42,504 nucleotides of DNA from a virus: positions 1 to 42,504 of the IMG/VR virus record IMGVR_UViG_3300025013_000131. One strand, given 5' to 3'. A model generated the notes under the pieces. It was not told the origin of the DNA. It saw only the letters and a program-made list of their open reading frames with translations, and searched no databases. Positions 1 to 8,821 of this stretch are shown here, piece after piece; the stretch's first letter is position 1, and every line of letters starts with the position of its first letter. Made by a program: the position numbers and the translations under genes.

Positions 1-362
1 GGGGCTCTCACTGAAGACGAAAGGTAATATTCGGGCCTGAATGATACTTAAAACATGAAGGTTTGACAATAGAGAAGGTAGCGGATGACCATTTCCGCCG
101 CGCATGCGGGCATAAAGCTTATTGGAGTGTCCTGGCGCGCTTTCTCGGACTCTTGCACAAAATATGGTGGGATTGTTTACTGGGGGGAAGTGAGGGGAGG
201 AGGCCGTATCCGGTGTCTTGCAACTCATCCATTATGTCAACTGCAATATTCAAAGCAGCCGGGGCTTTAAGGACGATTAGGGGTTGCAAGAGAGGATGCA
301 CGAACTTCAGCGGATAAAGCAAAAGGGCTACCCATTACTGGATAACCCTTTGATTTTATTAT
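1..362. other. Host flank left of the prophage, no supported gene
   Basis: This stretch is AT-richer than the prophage and lies outside the attachment scar, so it is host chromosome. Short open frames exist on both strands, but none has a convincing ribosome site or a product I recognise. The only clear element is the hairpin at 321-351. I see nothing else to annotate. Confidence 0.5.
321..351 (-). terminator. Host tRNA-operon terminator
   Basis: Read on the minus strand, a 12-bp stem (two G-U wobbles) with a 6-base loop ends in CCCTTTT and then a T-rich stretch. It starts 11 bases after the CCA end of the tRNA fragment at 363. It is most simply the original terminator of the tRNA transcript, now cut off from the intact tRNA by the prophage. 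It may also end the phage late transcript, since no other terminator follows the spanin genes. Confidence 0.6.
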
Positions 363-385
363 TGGTGCGAGAGAGGGGACTTGAA
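363..385 (-). other. attL: 3' fragment of a tRNA gene
   Basis: The minus strand reads, in order, a 7-base T-loop (TTCAAGT), a 5-base T-stem strand (CCCCT), a 7-base acceptor strand (CTCTCGC), discriminator A and CCA: exactly the last 23 bases of a tRNA. The next bases (386 onward) do not complete the T-stem, so tRNA identity stops there. A 3' tRNA fragment at the end far from the integrase is the usual scar of tRNA-site integration. The acceptor sequence would fit tRNA-Leu, but the anticodon is not in the window, so the identity is a guess. Confidence 0.8.
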
Positions 386-457
386 GAAGAATGACAACGG
401 CCCGTTTTCACGTTGAAATCTGCCAGCCTCGATTTATCGGTGCCACCAAAAAAGCCA

Positions 458-700
458 TCATTTTTTGCAGGCCTCCGCCGCTTCCACAAGTCTGGCCGTG
501 GCCTCGTCAGAGAGGAGCCATCCCTTAGCCGCCGGTGATGTCGGCAAGTCTCCGGGCAGTATCCGTATCGGAACCGAGCTTTGCAGCACCACCGGCGCCA
601 CCGGCCTCTTGAACAGTGAGCACCCTGTCAATGCGCTGAGAGACAGCGCCAACATCGCCGCCGGCAATAGCCGCGCGACCGTCCTGGATCTCCGCTTCAC
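458..700 (-). CDS. Outer-membrane spanin lipoprotein (Rz1-like)
   Basis: This 80-residue protein has a basic N-terminus, a hydrophobic stretch and a lipobox (ALTGC, Cys near residue 25-27), followed by a short Pro-rich mature part, the features of an o-spanin. It largely overlaps the preceding gene in another frame, as Rz1 overlaps Rz. Spanins fuse inner and outer membranes in the last step of Gram-negative lysis. I chose the GTG at 700 because AAGGAGG lies 6 bases upstream; an ATG at 706 abuts the ribosome site directly. No homology to a named Rz1 is claimed; position, lipobox and overlap support the call. Confidence 0.72.
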   Translation of the reverse strand: MKRRSRTVARLLPAAMLALSLSALTGCSLFKRPVAPVVLQSSVPIRILPGDLPTSPAAKGWLLSDEATARLVEAAEACKK

Positions 701-803
701 GTGCATCCTCCTTCCGTCTGGGAGCCCCGTCCTCCCAGGCCTTCAAAAGCGCCAGGAGGACGGAGCCGATGATGGTGACAGCCGCCAGGATGGAGTTCAT
801 CAT
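525..803 (-). CDS. Inner-membrane spanin-like protein (Rz-like)
   Basis: This 92-residue protein has an N-terminal transmembrane segment (about residues 3-22) followed by a charged, probably helical periplasmic part. That topology and the 176-base overlap with the lipoprotein gene fit an i-spanin paired with an o-spanin. Its ATG overlaps the stop of the holin-like gene (ATGA), which suggests translational coupling. It is short for an Rz protein and the helical region is brief, so a small phage membrane protein of other function is possible. Confidence 0.62.
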   Translation of the reverse strand: MMNSILAAVTIIGSVLLALLKAWEDGAPRRKEDAREAEIQDGRAAIAGGDVGAVSQRIDRVLTVQEAGGAGGAAKLGSDTDTARRLADITGG

Positions 804-1183
804 CCCGCGGCCACCCTGGGAATCGGAGCTGCAGCCTGCTCCTCCTCCGCTCCCGTCACTTTGACAGCTACGTCCACCGCCGAACGCGCCAGCTCCGAGA
901 CCTCATGCTCCTTGGTGAGTACCGGCGGCAGCTTTGCCGCCACGGAGGCGTTGACAATGCCGGTGATCTTCTCCACCAGCTTGGCCTCATCCTTGGCGTT
1001 GTCTTTGCCGGGGATGAAGTAGCAGACCACCGCCACGAAAACGGCAATTGCCACGGTCTCCAGCGTCACGGTCCCGGTGGCCAGGACCTCCTTGAGGAGG
1101 AGCGCAATGGAGCCCAGAAGGCCCACAGCGGTTGAGTGCCAGTCCTTGGGTACGGTGGGGACATTGATGGTTACCTGTGCCAT
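800..1183 (-). CDS. Putative holin
   Basis: The 127-residue protein has two hydrophobic segments, about residues 18-35 and 41-60, then a charged C-terminal half. It sits between the endolysin and the spanin pair, where a holin is expected. Holins form the inner-membrane lesion that releases the endolysin. The frame is open further upstream, but the ATG at 1183 has AGAAAGGA at proper spacing and comes just after the endolysin stop; upstream residues would run backwards into that gene in a non-protein-like sequence. The call rests on topology and position, not on a recognised family. Confidence 0.6.
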   Translation of the reverse strand: MAQVTINVPTVPKDWHSTAVGLLGSIALLLKEVLATGTVTLETVAIAVFVAVVCYFIPGKDNAKDEAKLVEKITGIVNASVAAKLPPVLTKEHEVSELARSAVDVAVKVTGAEEEQAAAPIPRVAAG

Positions 1184-1206
1184 AGCTTTTTCCTTTCTGT
1201 GAGAGG

Positions 1207-1875
1207 TTACGCGGTGGCCTGGATCATGGACTTGAGAGCTACCGCCTCCGCATAGGTGAGCCCGTCCTTTGCCGCTTTCATTACCTGGTCGATCTCCGCT
1301 TTGCTCACGCCGTCGCGCCGCAACCACGAAGGAAGAAACTGAATCTGTGAGGCATCCGCCACCGCCCGGTCCAGCCGGTAGAATGCGGCCACGTCCTCCG
1401 CCTCCTGGAGAAGCTGCGCCGGATCGGCGGCGTTGATGGCCGCGATGGACTTTGGACCTATGGCGCCGTCCGCCTTTACACCAGCGGCCTCCTGCATCCA
1501 CTTCGCGCCACGTCCACCGGCGTTGACCACGTGGTCATACAACCAGGTGGCCACCCGCTGGTCCACTACGTCGCCGCAGCGGTTGGCATCCCAGAAGTTG
1601 GCCCGGTAGAAACTGAGCACCCACCCCTGGAGGGTGTTGTCACACTGCAGGACCGCGTTGAACTGCCGCACCCACTCGCGCCAGGAGCTGGTCCCGTAGG
1701 CCGGCTGTTTGGTCACTGTCTTCTTGGCCTTGTCGATAAAGACCCACCCGGCCCAGGAGGGATGATGCTTCCGGGCTATTCCCTTATAGGTTTCTCCACC
1801 GGTGTCCGCCGGGTTATTGGCATACCCACCCTCGTTTCCCATCACTTCCCGATGTGCCTTGCTAAAATCTGCCAT
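1207..1875 (-). CDS. Endolysin, GH108 muramidase
   Basis: The 222-residue protein begins with the hallmark of glycoside hydrolase family 108: NEGGY (Glu15, the likely catalytic acid) followed by a Gly-rich DTGGETYKGIA stretch. The rest matches the usual two-part layout of an N-terminal lysozyme-like domain and a C-terminal peptidoglycan-binding helical domain (about 125-200). It would cleave the glycan strands of peptidoglycan. I see no signal peptide or signal anchor, so release should need the holin downstream. AAGGAGGGGGGC precedes the ATG. Confidence 0.9.
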   Translation of the reverse strand: MADFSKAHREVMGNEGGYANNPADTGGETYKGIARKHHPSWAGWVFIDKAKKTVTKQPAYGTSSWREWVRQFNAVLQCDNTLQGWVLSFYRANFWDANRCGDVVDQRVATWLYDHVVNAGGRGAKWMQEAAGVKADGAIGPKSIAAINAADPAQLLQEAEDVAAFYRLDRAVADASQIQFLPSWLRRDGVSKAEIDQVMKAAKDGLTYAEAVALKSMIQATA

Positions 1876-1885
1876 GCCCCCCTCC

Positions 1886-4800
1886 TTACCTTCCGGTGAT
1901 TAATCCCCGCGTGAAATCGACGGGGCCTGATACGTCCTCTTTGCCTTGCTCCACATTTGCCAGGTAGCCGAGCGGCCTCCCCAGCGCGCCGGCCGGCAGA
2001 CCTGAAGCCATCCCCACCAGGGTGAGCACATCCCGCACCGCGCGCTTTGCGCTGCCGTCCTCTACCGTCGCAGAGTAGACCGAGAGGGGGGCCCGGAGCG
2101 CGCTTTCGATGGTCGAGACGGAGGGGGAGGTGGCCAGCCGGTCATCATAGGTTTTCTCATTCATCATGTTCAAGGTGGCCATGGTAGCTTGTCCCACCAC
2201 CGGCACCATGGCGGCGCCGCTCCGCAACTGCCCCATGAAGAAGGCATCCAGCACATTGTCCAGGTATTCCCCGTCATCGTCATCGTCCATGCGCCCCCCC
2301 ATCACCCGGACCAGAAGCTCCGAGACCACCGCGGGGATCATGAAGCCCATCATGTAGATGTAAAAGAGCCGACCGCTCCCACCCCGGAAGCCCAGCTCCC
2401 GGACCGTGTTGAGGAACTCCGTCCCCAGTAAGTTGGCCTGCATGTTGAAGTAGCTGTAGAACTGCGTGAACAGGCGCACGAAGGGAGATCCTGTCTCGCT
2501 CCTGGAGATGTCCTCCGGGTTGAAAGAGCCCTGGGTCTCGCGCACCGCCGAGTCCGCGCGGCGCACCGCCTCCTTTTCGTCCGCCCCCTCCGCCACCGCT
2601 CCGTTGTAACCTGCCGTCCAGGTGGCCACGTCCACGATGTTCTGGGTGGCGTGCTGCAGGAAGTAGCCGTAACGGACCGAGGCGTCCCGCACCTTGGTGT
2701 ACTTCGAGGGGTCCAGAAGTTGGTCAATCTCGCTCATGAGCTTGTAGGTCTCACCGTCGAGACGCTCCGCCATGAAGATGGACCGCTCCGCCGCGAAGCC
2801 GGCCACCTCATGCGGCGCACGTAAGAAGCGCCACAGCGCCCTGCGCATCTCCCCCCCGTCCACCTTCAGCATGGAGATGGAGAGCCCGGTGAACTGCTGC
2901 AAGGCGTTGGTGACGTTGAGCACCATGGCCTGCAGCCCGGTCCTGCGCCTCATCGCCTGCCAGATCCTGTCAAGCCCTTTCCCACCGAACCCCTTGGAGC
3001 CAGAAGAAAGGGATTGCTTGGCGGATCTCTCCAGCCAGGGCATGAGCATGTCATCGAGGAGCGTCTTGTCCCACTGGTCCAAGAGGTCCGCCATGCCCTG
3101 GTCCGCGATGACGCGGGTGACATCCTTGACGCGCGGCTCCAGGTGGATGAAGCGCAGCACCTTGTCTATGTGAACCGGCGCCAGGCGCATATCCAGGGAG
3201 AGCGCCTTCCGGTAATTCTCCACGCGGGACTTGGTGAAGCCGCGCCCGGTAGTGGGCCGGTCCGGGAAAAGTCTGGAGCTGTTTTCCAGCACCACGTCCC
3301 TCCCCTCCCGGATGGCCGCTTCCGAGACAATAAAGGGGTCCGTTGCCGCCGGGAAGTAGCCGCCGCGGTAGATCCCCCAGGGGGTATCAACGGGGTGTGC
3401 GGTCACCTCCGAGAAATAGAAGCCGTACATATCGCGGTGTGCCGCCTGCGCCTGAGGTTTCAGCTCGTCTAGGAGATCCCATACCGATTGAACGAAATCC
3501 CAATCCGCTTTGGTGAGCACCCCCTCCTGGTGCATCCGGTCCAGGAACATCTCCCAATTCCCGGTTGCCAGCCCCCCGTCCTCCGCGATGTACCCCCACT
3601 GCCTCCCCACCAGGAGCTTGGCCAGGTTCGACTCATTCCCGGTATGCAGGAGCGCGCCCAGGATCTCCGCCTTAGACCGGAAGGTGTACCCCTTGAGGCC
3701 CAGTTCCGGGGCCGAGATGTCCCGCGGCGCAAGGGAGTCCTCCAGGGGGCGAAACAGTTCCCGAAACCGCTGGATGTAATCGGACTTGTCCGTGCGGTAG
3801 CGGTCCGCCGCCTCGCTTATCGGTTGCCAGATGTACCGGCGGAAAGGTCCGTTGAAGTTGCCGCCGTCCATGGCGTCCGCCCAGGACTCCACCCGGCGAA
3901 GAATCGAGCGGAAGCCGGCAAAGGTGAGCCCCACCTTGTCCCGCATGGTAACGCCTCGATCCGCACCAAGGCCGTCTGAGGAAAGCCCCAGCTCATCCAG
4001 CCGCCGCGCCAGATCCCCAATCACCTCCTCCTTGGACACCAGCGCGCCGTCTATCTCCACCATGCGCTCCCGGCGGGAGAGGTGCCAAAGGTTGTCAACC
4101 GCGTCCTTCATAGCGAAGAAGTCGGAGGTGGACAGCCGAGCATAGGGGACGGCTCCCTGGGTGGCCACGTCCACGGCCATCTGGAGGTCATCAAAGAGCT
4201 GGGGGTTGTACTTCCGCACCTTCTCCAGGTAGACCAGTGCCCCCCCTTCCACCTGGGGACCTATGCCATGCGCGGAAAGGATGGCCCTGGCCGCGTTCAC
4301 CAGGTCGATGTTGCGGGTCTTGGCCAGCTTCTCATCCGGTCCGAAAACCCGCTTGAACCCCTCCAGCGCCTTCTTGATGTCCTTCTCTATGCGCGCTGCC
4401 TCGCGGTACAGATAGAAGTTGAGGAGCTGGCGCTGTTTCGCCTCCGCCGCGCCGGCATAGTCCTTTTTTTGGGCCAGCGCGTAGGCCTCCCGGCCGGCTT
4501 TGCGTTCCGCCTGCGCGTACAGGTCCGGGAAGATGGAGCCCACCGTCCGGGTGGCCATGGAAAGACGCGCCGCTTCCTTGAACGTCTCCGCGCTGGGGAT
4601 GGACTCCCTGGCCGCACGCCTGGCATCCTGCTCCGCCTTCTTCGCTTGAGCCGCCTCCTCGCGCAACTTGCGAACTTCCTCCTGGCGCGCTCCGCGCTCT
4701 ATGGCCAGGGCCAGGTCCTTCTCCGCCTGCAACCATCGGCGCTCATACTCCCGCTCCCTCTTGGCCCGGTCCAGCGCCTCACGCGCCTCCTCCTGCGCCG

Positions 4801-7800
4801 CCTGGACGTAAGGGCCCACCTCGCGCGCCTTCCTTCTGAGCGCGCGCATCTCCGCACGGAGCACCCTGGCGCTCTCCTCGCTGTGTACGGCGCTTGCCGC
4901 CTCATCCGCCAGGGAGCCGTCCATCATCATGTTCCCGTACTGCTCATTCATGCGTGCGGTCACTTCCGCCGCCACCCACCTCTTGAGCGAGGGCGCCGCC
5001 ACCATCTGGCGCACCATCTCATCCGAGGATTCAAACCCGAAGAGTTCCGCCACCAGGGACGGGTTGACACCCCCCTCCGCCGCGTAGATCCGCCCGAACC
5101 CCCTGGGGAGCTTCTTGACGAACTCCTCACCGTAGGAGGAGACCAAGGCCGCACGATCCAGTTTCATCGGTGCCGGTCCCTCGCTGCCGTCAAGCATCTT
5201 CCCGGTGGAAAGGAAGTGAAAGACCCGGTAAACCGGAGACTGGACTGCCTCCGCCATCACCTCCGCGGTCATCTCCTCCTTGCGCTCCTTCCACCATGAC
5301 TTTTGCTCCCTGAGGAGTTCCTGCAGCGCCGCCTGTTCCAGGCGCTCCACCTCCTCCTCATGCGCGGCCTCCAGATCCTGGCGGTACGCCTCGAACATCG
5401 CGGGGCTCATCCCGGCCTCCTCCGGGGTGGCAAAGATCGGCGCGCGCTCCAACTCCGCCCTCGCCTGCGTGACGCTTGCCTCCGATGCCAGTAGCCGGTC
5501 AAAGACACCGCGCACGTCCGGGGTGAGTTCCACCTGGGAAGCACGCAGCGCGGATACCAGCCGCTTAAGCCACTTCTTGAAGGTGCGGAACATCTGGCGC
5601 AGCGACTCGCTGGGAGCCTTGCCCTCCTGCAGGTAGGCCAGGAAGGAGTCCGCCCACTGCTCATGAGCCTCGCGCGGGATCGGCGCGTCATCCGGTAGTT
5701 CCGCAATTCCTAATTGCTCCTTGGCGGTCTGCCAGTCCGCTCTTACCTGGTCCGGTGCGTCCGGTGCCAGCGCGTCCTCCCGGAGTTCCTCCAGCCAAGC
5801 GTGGCCGGTCTCATGCAGGAAGGTGGAAAGGTCCGCCTTGGGGAGTAGGCCGATGTCGATCCTGTCACCGCCTGGAATGAAATAGCCGAGCTTCACGCCT
5901 ACGCCCCCGGAGAAGATAGCAAGGTTGACACCACCAGTGCTTTCTGGGATACTCTGGTTAAGGGAGGTTTCACCGCCTCCCGGCGAAGGCTCCGCACCCC
6001 CGGCTTCTATCCGGGGTAAAAGTGGGGCCTTTCGTTTTGCCAAAAGCTCCCTTGGATCGTGGTTGAGGTTGTAAAAGAGATTCCCGAAGGAGTCCTCCGC
6101 CACCGAGACCCCCACCTCCACAGTGCGGCCGTTAACCTCCACCGGTGCCGTGAAGACGTGAAAGGCCACGATGTCATCCTTCCGCGGGGAGGTTGGCTCC
6201 TGACGCCCTTGGTACTCTCCTTTTCTGATGACATCAGGAATGGCGGGAATGAGCTGCACCCGCAAGGGGTCCGTTGTGAGCCCCCGCTTCAGCTTGTCCC
6301 ACCCTTTCCCTGAGATCCTGACCTCTCCAAATCCATCCCGGTGCACGCTCTTCCCCTGCAGATGTTCCTTGAAGTAGGCACGCGCCGCCGCCACCGAGTT
6401 CTCAGGAGTGAGAGACTCCGCAACCTCCTTGCCCATGAGCGTGGCCACCGGTTCCGCCTTTTGCCACTGGATTTGATCGAGCCGGCGGCGCACCTCCTCA
6501 TTGCTCATCTGGGAGAGATCGAGGCCGGCACGGTCCAGAAGCTCCTGGGTCTGCTCCAGCATGAGCCGCTCCTGGACCAGCTTCCCGTTTTCGTTCCCCG
6601 GAGCATAAACCGCCACCCCCTTGAGTTCGCCAGCTATGGCGTCCAGGAAATCGGTTATGGTGCTCCCCTCCGGGAGGTAACCGGCCTCAACCGCCGCCGC
6701 ACGCGCACGGTCCAGGGGGAGCCCCTTCTTGCGCATGAGGTTCTTGGCGTCCATGGCCTTCAGTTCGCCGCCGCTGTCCTTAAGCCCACCCAGCCCCTGC
6801 ACGAACTTGGTGAGGGAAGGACCGAACAGGTCCGAGTCGGCGGGGATCTTCCCGGCGCGCAGCGTCTCCAGTATCGGGTCAATGGCAAGATCCACGTTGC
6901 GCCAGGGTGCCGTGGGGAAGTCGCTCCGCAGGTTCAAGGGCTTTTCCTGGTACTTCGCCGCGGCATCCTTCCCGGTCTGCTCCGCGCGTGCCTGGTAGTG
7001 CTCCGCCCATAGCTTGGCGTAAACCTCCGCAGTCCCCTGGGGAAGCTTTGCGCCCAGGAGCTGGCCCAGCACATCGTCATAGACCTGGCGCGCCCCCTCG
7101 CTCCAGTGGGGAGGAAGAGGCTCAGCCTCGCCGTGCAGCCCCTCCGCCTCCTTGAGGAGACGCTGGACGGTCTCCGCGCGCTGTGCCTCAAACTCTTGCG
7201 CCTCGCGCGCGGTCATGTCTCCGATCCTCACCCGGAGGTCCTGGGAAAGGTCCGCGTGGTGCTCCGTGCCGGCAATCTTCGCGGTGTACTCGCCCAAGGG
7301 AATGGTGATGTCTCCGCCGGTGGCCACCGCCTCCTGGAGATCCTTCCGGGAAACGCCCACCGTCTCCGCCACCGCCGCCGGGTCCATGCCTCTCTCCTGC
7401 CAGAACACCGTCCAGGCCTCTCCGGGAGCAAAGACGTTCTGAATGTCACCTCCCACCGTGAGGGTGTCCACCAGCTCCGCCAGCTTCTCCGGGAGTCGGT
7501 CCTTCAGCTTGGTGCGTTGGGTGGCGTCACCCAGGGCGGAGAAAAACTCCTGGCTGGTCTGAGCTGCGCGCGCGGCCTTGGCGTCGGAATAGAACCCGGC
7601 ACCGGCCGGGACCAGGCCCAACCAGGCCATCCCGCTAGCAGTTTTCCACGCCACATCCCAGAGGCGCGCGCCGATCTCGCCGGCTGTAGCCTCATCGAAC
7701 TCGCCAGAGGTGGCCAGCTTGCTCACCTCCTCCGCCACCACGTTGCTGATCTCCTGGGCCACCTCAGTCCCGACCTCCGCCCCTACGCCCAGGGCAAAGT

Positions 7801-8821
7801 CTTTTCCGAAGCGGGTTGTGGCGCGGCTCATCGTCTGTTGCACCAGACCGGCCTCCACCGCCTTGGTAGCGGCACCCGTCACCTCACGACGCAGGAGCCG
7901 GCGCACCGGAGCGGAGAGAACCTTGAGCCCCACCCCCTCCAGCGCACTGTTGACCACTCCCACCAGTGACGCAGCCGTGGCCGCGGTCCCCTTGTCGATT
8001 TGCTCACCGTTCGCTCCCCGGATCTCCAGGAGCCCCTGGTACGCATGGCCAGCTTCCACCTGGCGCACGTCCTCCAGCATCCCGACAGTAGCACCGGTGC
8101 CGAAAGCAGCGGAGAACGCGGCCGGGACGGTGATGACCTCCTCCGGGAGCGCCACCTGGGGACCGGCCTGGCCTGCAAGCGCGGCCACCCCGCCGGCCGT
8201 CATGCCGGCGCCCAGCCCTAGCTTGAGGGACTTCTTGCCGCTCTCCCACATCTGGCCGGCTATCTGCGCCGCTGAGAGGAGCCCCAGGTCCTTGGTGCCG
8301 TCTATGACCTCCTGCCTGCGCTCTACCTCGCCCCCCAGATAGACCAGCTTTCCGGCCGTGCCCAGGGAGTCATCCCCCAGGAGCTGCTGGTAAAGAAGGC
8401 GCCCCTGCTCCTGCTGGAGCTGCCCGGAATCGAAGGCGGAGGCTATGGCTTGTCCGGTGCGTCTGACTGCCTGCGGGAAGTCCTTGAGCGACTGGAAAGC
8501 CTTTTCCAGCACGGAGAGGTTTTCCCAATCGTCATGAGCCACGGCCGCATTTTCGTGTGCAGAAAGGAAGCGCGCCACACCGGGAGAGTGAGCCGGCAAC
8601 ATCTCCAGTTCCCGCGCCTTCACGCGCCGCTGCGCCTCCTCCCCACCATCGAGGCGCAAAGCCTCCACCGGAACCCCTGACCGCTGGGAGATCCGCACCA
8701 GAGCACTCTCCTGCTCCGGGTTTTTGGTGGCGGTCAGGTAGCCGGTACGCGCCAGCTTACCCCTGCTCTCCTCGCTCTCCTCGTCCAGGAGCTGCCCGTA
8801 TTCGTCGTTGAGTCCCGCCAC
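1886..8821 (-). CDS. Giant polyvalent/ejection virion protein with HETGH metallopeptidase motif
   Basis: At 2311 residues this is the largest gene here. It lies where T7-like phages encode the large DNA-ejection protein (gp16), after gp15- and gp14-like genes. Visible parts: a helical N-terminal part, a Gly/Ala-rich hydrophobic segment (about 200-250), a region resembling large-polyvalent-protein-associated domain 3 (about 830-930), a zinc-peptidase motif HETGH (His1003-His1007) with a later E-H-E-Q-W segment that could give the third ligand, a long Glu/Arg/Ala coiled coil (about 1320-1420), and a hydrophobic segment near 2150-2180. The GTG start overlaps the previous stop by one base with AAAGGGGG upstream. 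Packaging in the virion and injection with DNA is inferred from position. Confidence 0.75.
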   Translation of the reverse strand: MAGLNDEYGQLLDEESEESRGKLARTGYLTATKNPEQESALVRISQRSGVPVEALRLDGGEEAQRRVKARELEMLPAHSPGVARFLSAHENAAVAHDDWENLSVLEKAFQSLKDFPQAVRRTGQAIASAFDSGQLQQEQGRLLYQQLLGDDSLGTAGKLVYLGGEVERRQEVIDGTKDLGLLSAAQIAGQMWESGKKSLKLGLGAGMTAGGVAALAGQAGPQVALPEEVITVPAAFSAAFGTGATVGMLEDVRQVEAGHAYQGLLEIRGANGEQIDKGTAATAASLVGVVNSALEGVGLKVLSAPVRRLLRREVTGAATKAVEAGLVQQTMSRATTRFGKDFALGVGAEVGTEVAQEISNVVAEEVSKLATSGEFDEATAGEIGARLWDVAWKTASGMAWLGLVPAGAGFYSDAKAARAAQTSQEFFSALGDATQRTKLKDRLPEKLAELVDTLTVGGDIQNVFAPGEAWTVFWQERGMDPAAVAETVGVSRKDLQEAVATGGDITIPLGEYTAKIAGTEHHADLSQDLRVRIGDMTAREAQEFEAQRAETVQRLLKEAEGLHGEAEPLPPHWSEGARQVYDDVLGQLLGAKLPQGTAEVYAKLWAEHYQARAEQTGKDAAAKYQEKPLNLRSDFPTAPWRNVDLAIDPILETLRAGKIPADSDLFGPSLTKFVQGLGGLKDSGGELKAMDAKNLMRKKGLPLDRARAAAVEAGYLPEGSTITDFLDAIAGELKGVAVYAPGNENGKLVQERLMLEQTQELLDRAGLDLSQMSNEEVRRRLDQIQWQKAEPVATLMGKEVAESLTPENSVAAARAYFKEHLQGKSVHRDGFGEVRISGKGWDKLKRGLTTDPLRVQLIPAIPDVIRKGEYQGRQEPTSPRKDDIVAFHVFTAPVEVNGRTVEVGVSVAEDSFGNLFYNLNHDPRELLAKRKAPLLPRIEAGGAEPSPGGGETSLNQSIPESTGGVNLAIFSGGVGVKLGYFIPGGDRIDIGLLPKADLSTFLHETGHAWLEELREDALAPDAPDQVRADWQTAKEQLGIAELPDDAPIPREAHEQWADSFLAYLQEGKAPSESLRQMFRTFKKWLKRLVSALRASQVELTPDVRGVFDRLLASEASVTQARAELERAPIFATPEEAGMSPAMFEAYRQDLEAAHEEEVERLEQAALQELLREQKSWWKERKEEMTAEVMAEAVQSPVYRVFHFLSTGKMLDGSEGPAPMKLDRAALVSSYGEEFVKKLPRGFGRIYAAEGGVNPSLVAELFGFESSDEMVRQMVAAPSLKRWVAAEVTARMNEQYGNMMMDGSLADEAASAVHSEESARVLRAEMRALRRKAREVGPYVQAAQEEAREALDRAKREREYERRWLQAEKDLALAIERGARQEEVRKLREEAAQAKKAEQDARRAARESIPSAETFKEAARLSMATRTVGSIFPDLYAQAERKAGREAYALAQKKDYAGAAEAKQRQLLNFYLYREAARIEKDIKKALEGFKRVFGPDEKLAKTRNIDLVNAARAILSAHGIGPQVEGGALVYLEKVRKYNPQLFDDLQMAVDVATQGAVPYARLSTSDFFAMKDAVDNLWHLSRRERMVEIDGALVSKEEVIGDLARRLDELGLSSDGLGADRGVTMRDKVGLTFAGFRSILRRVESWADAMDGGNFNGPFRRYIWQPISEAADRYRTDKSDYIQRFRELFRPLEDSLAPRDISAPELGLKGYTFRSKAEILGALLHTGNESNLAKLLVGRQWGYIAEDGGLATGNWEMFLDRMHQEGVLTKADWDFVQSVWDLLDELKPQAQAAHRDMYGFYFSEVTAHPVDTPWGIYRGGYFPAATDPFIVSEAAIREGRDVVLENSSRLFPDRPTTGRGFTKSRVENYRKALSLDMRLAPVHIDKVLRFIHLEPRVKDVTRVIADQGMADLLDQWDKTLLDDMLMPWLERSAKQSLSSGSKGFGGKGLDRIWQAMRRRTGLQAMVLNVTNALQQFTGLSISMLKVDGGEMRRALWRFLRAPHEVAGFAAERSIFMAERLDGETYKLMSEIDQLLDPSKYTKVRDASVRYGYFLQHATQNIVDVATWTAGYNGAVAEGADEKEAVRRADSAVRETQGSFNPEDISRSETGSPFVRLFTQFYSYFNMQANLLGTEFLNTVRELGFRGGSGRLFYIYMMGFMIPAVVSELLVRVMGGRMDDDDDGEYLDNVLDAFFMGQLRSGAAMVPVVGQATMATLNMMNEKTYDDRLATSPSVSTIESALRAPLSVYSATVEDGSAKRAVRDVLTLVGMASGLPAGALGRPLGYLANVEQGKEDVSGPVDFTRGLITGR

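Noticed and set aside
63-322. Short overlapping frames in the left host flank
   Set aside because: Frames of 60-85 codons on both strands have no credible ribosome site, no recognisable product and unlikely composition.
386-457. Terminator directly after the spanin genes
   Set aside because: The short palindrome near 392-402 has too small a loop and no T-run on the minus strand. The hairpin at 321-351 is a better end for the transcript.
4082-5299. A 405-codon plus-strand frame opposite the giant virion protein
   Set aside because: It is a shadow of the minus-strand coiled-coil region; the Glu/Ala/Arg-rich codons read as Leu/Arg/Gly on the other strand. No ribosome site or domain was seen.
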